DNA of 23,756 bases. It comes from JACQPU01 sp039961715. Lineage in GTDB: Bacteria > Bacteroidota > Ignavibacteria > UBA10030. Below the pieces are notes generated by a model. That model was not told where the DNA came from and ran no database searches. It saw nothing but the letters and a program-made list of their open reading frames with translations. This document shows, piece by piece, positions 23,594 through 23,756 of this stretch. The stretch lies in the NCBI GenBank assembly GCA_039961715.1, contig JABRVW010000092.1, positions 1-23,756 of the forward strand, written 5' to 3'. The position numbers were made by a program, and so were the translations under genes. Every line of letters starts with the position of its first letter. Position 1 is the stretch's first letter.

Positions 23594-23756
23594 CAATGCT
23601 CCAAAAAACGACAAACCGAATTCCCGGTCACGGAAACTCGGTTGTGAAAACTAAGCGAATCGAAGAAGACAATCAAGCAGGCGGATGGAAGCAAAAAACC
23701 TGTGTCGCCGGTGCAAGGTCAGGGACGTCACGGGAGGAATCCCCGCCTCACTGGCC
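23594..23756. other. Upstream region of the PorV-like gene, no gene seen
   Basis: 163 bp to the window edge. No convincing coding region or RNA gene; it should hold the promoter of the PorV-like gene, but I see no site with acceptable spacing. Confidence 0.4.

Noticed and set aside
23650..23756. GC-rich end of the window as a possible tRNA
   Set aside because: No T-arm GGTTCGAATCC-like segment, no acceptor pairing and no CCA; I cannot fold it as a tRNA.

Overview
The window (about 56% GC by eye) is dense, typical bacterial chromosome: 18 protein genes, three clear intrinsic terminators, several promoter candidates, and no rRNA, tRNA, CRISPR array, insertion sequence or phage gene that I can recognise. 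A PorV/PorQ-type outer-membrane protein, large secreted beta-barrels, a CHASE2 cyclase, FecR-domain and amidohydrolase genes point to the Bacteroidota/Chlorobiota (FCB) group. Strong AAGGAGG-type ribosome binding sites and sigma70-like promoters fit the Ignavibacteria/Chlorobi side better than Bacteroidia. This placement is inference.

Layout. 1-840: 3' end of a gene for an Omp85/D15-like outer-membrane barrel, closed by a two-way terminator. 900-1901 (minus): two bacterial microcompartment (BMC) hexamer shell genes with a near-consensus promoter and two designed-looking RNA hairpins, but no encapsulated enzyme nearby. 2036-3280 (plus): secreted M14 carboxypeptidase. 3555-4994 (plus): ECF sigma factor and its membrane zinc-finger anti-sigma. 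5008-6371 (minus): metallophosphoesterase and an iodotyrosine-deiodinase-like flavoenzyme. 6475-7167 (minus): exported protein of unknown function. 7252-13133 (minus): likely four-gene operon of two amidohydrolase genes, a DsbD N-domain protein and a PRX-like thioredoxin-fold protein, headed by an ECF-type promoter. 13304-15791 (plus): dxr and rseP. 15885-22480 (plus): secreted Ig-like protein, FecR-domain protein, Ig/beta-barrel outer-membrane protein and CHASE2 class III adenylate cyclase. 22553-23593 (minus): PorV-like protein.

How the parts may work together. The ECF sigma, its transmembrane anti-sigma and RseP are the usual parts of an envelope-stress pathway. Two sites with sigmaE-like architecture (GGAAC..., 15-16 bp spacer, GTC/GTT...) lie before the sigma gene and before the amidohydrolase/thiol operon, so the pathway may control both. 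The 15.8-22.5 kb cluster looks like an envelope-to-cAMP signalling unit: secreted and outer-membrane components sit beside a cyclase whose sensor domain is periplasmic. A near-consensus CRP operator stands at class II distance from a possible -10 at the head of the cluster, suggesting cAMP feedback. This cluster and the shell-only BMC locus are the best candidates for undescribed biology.
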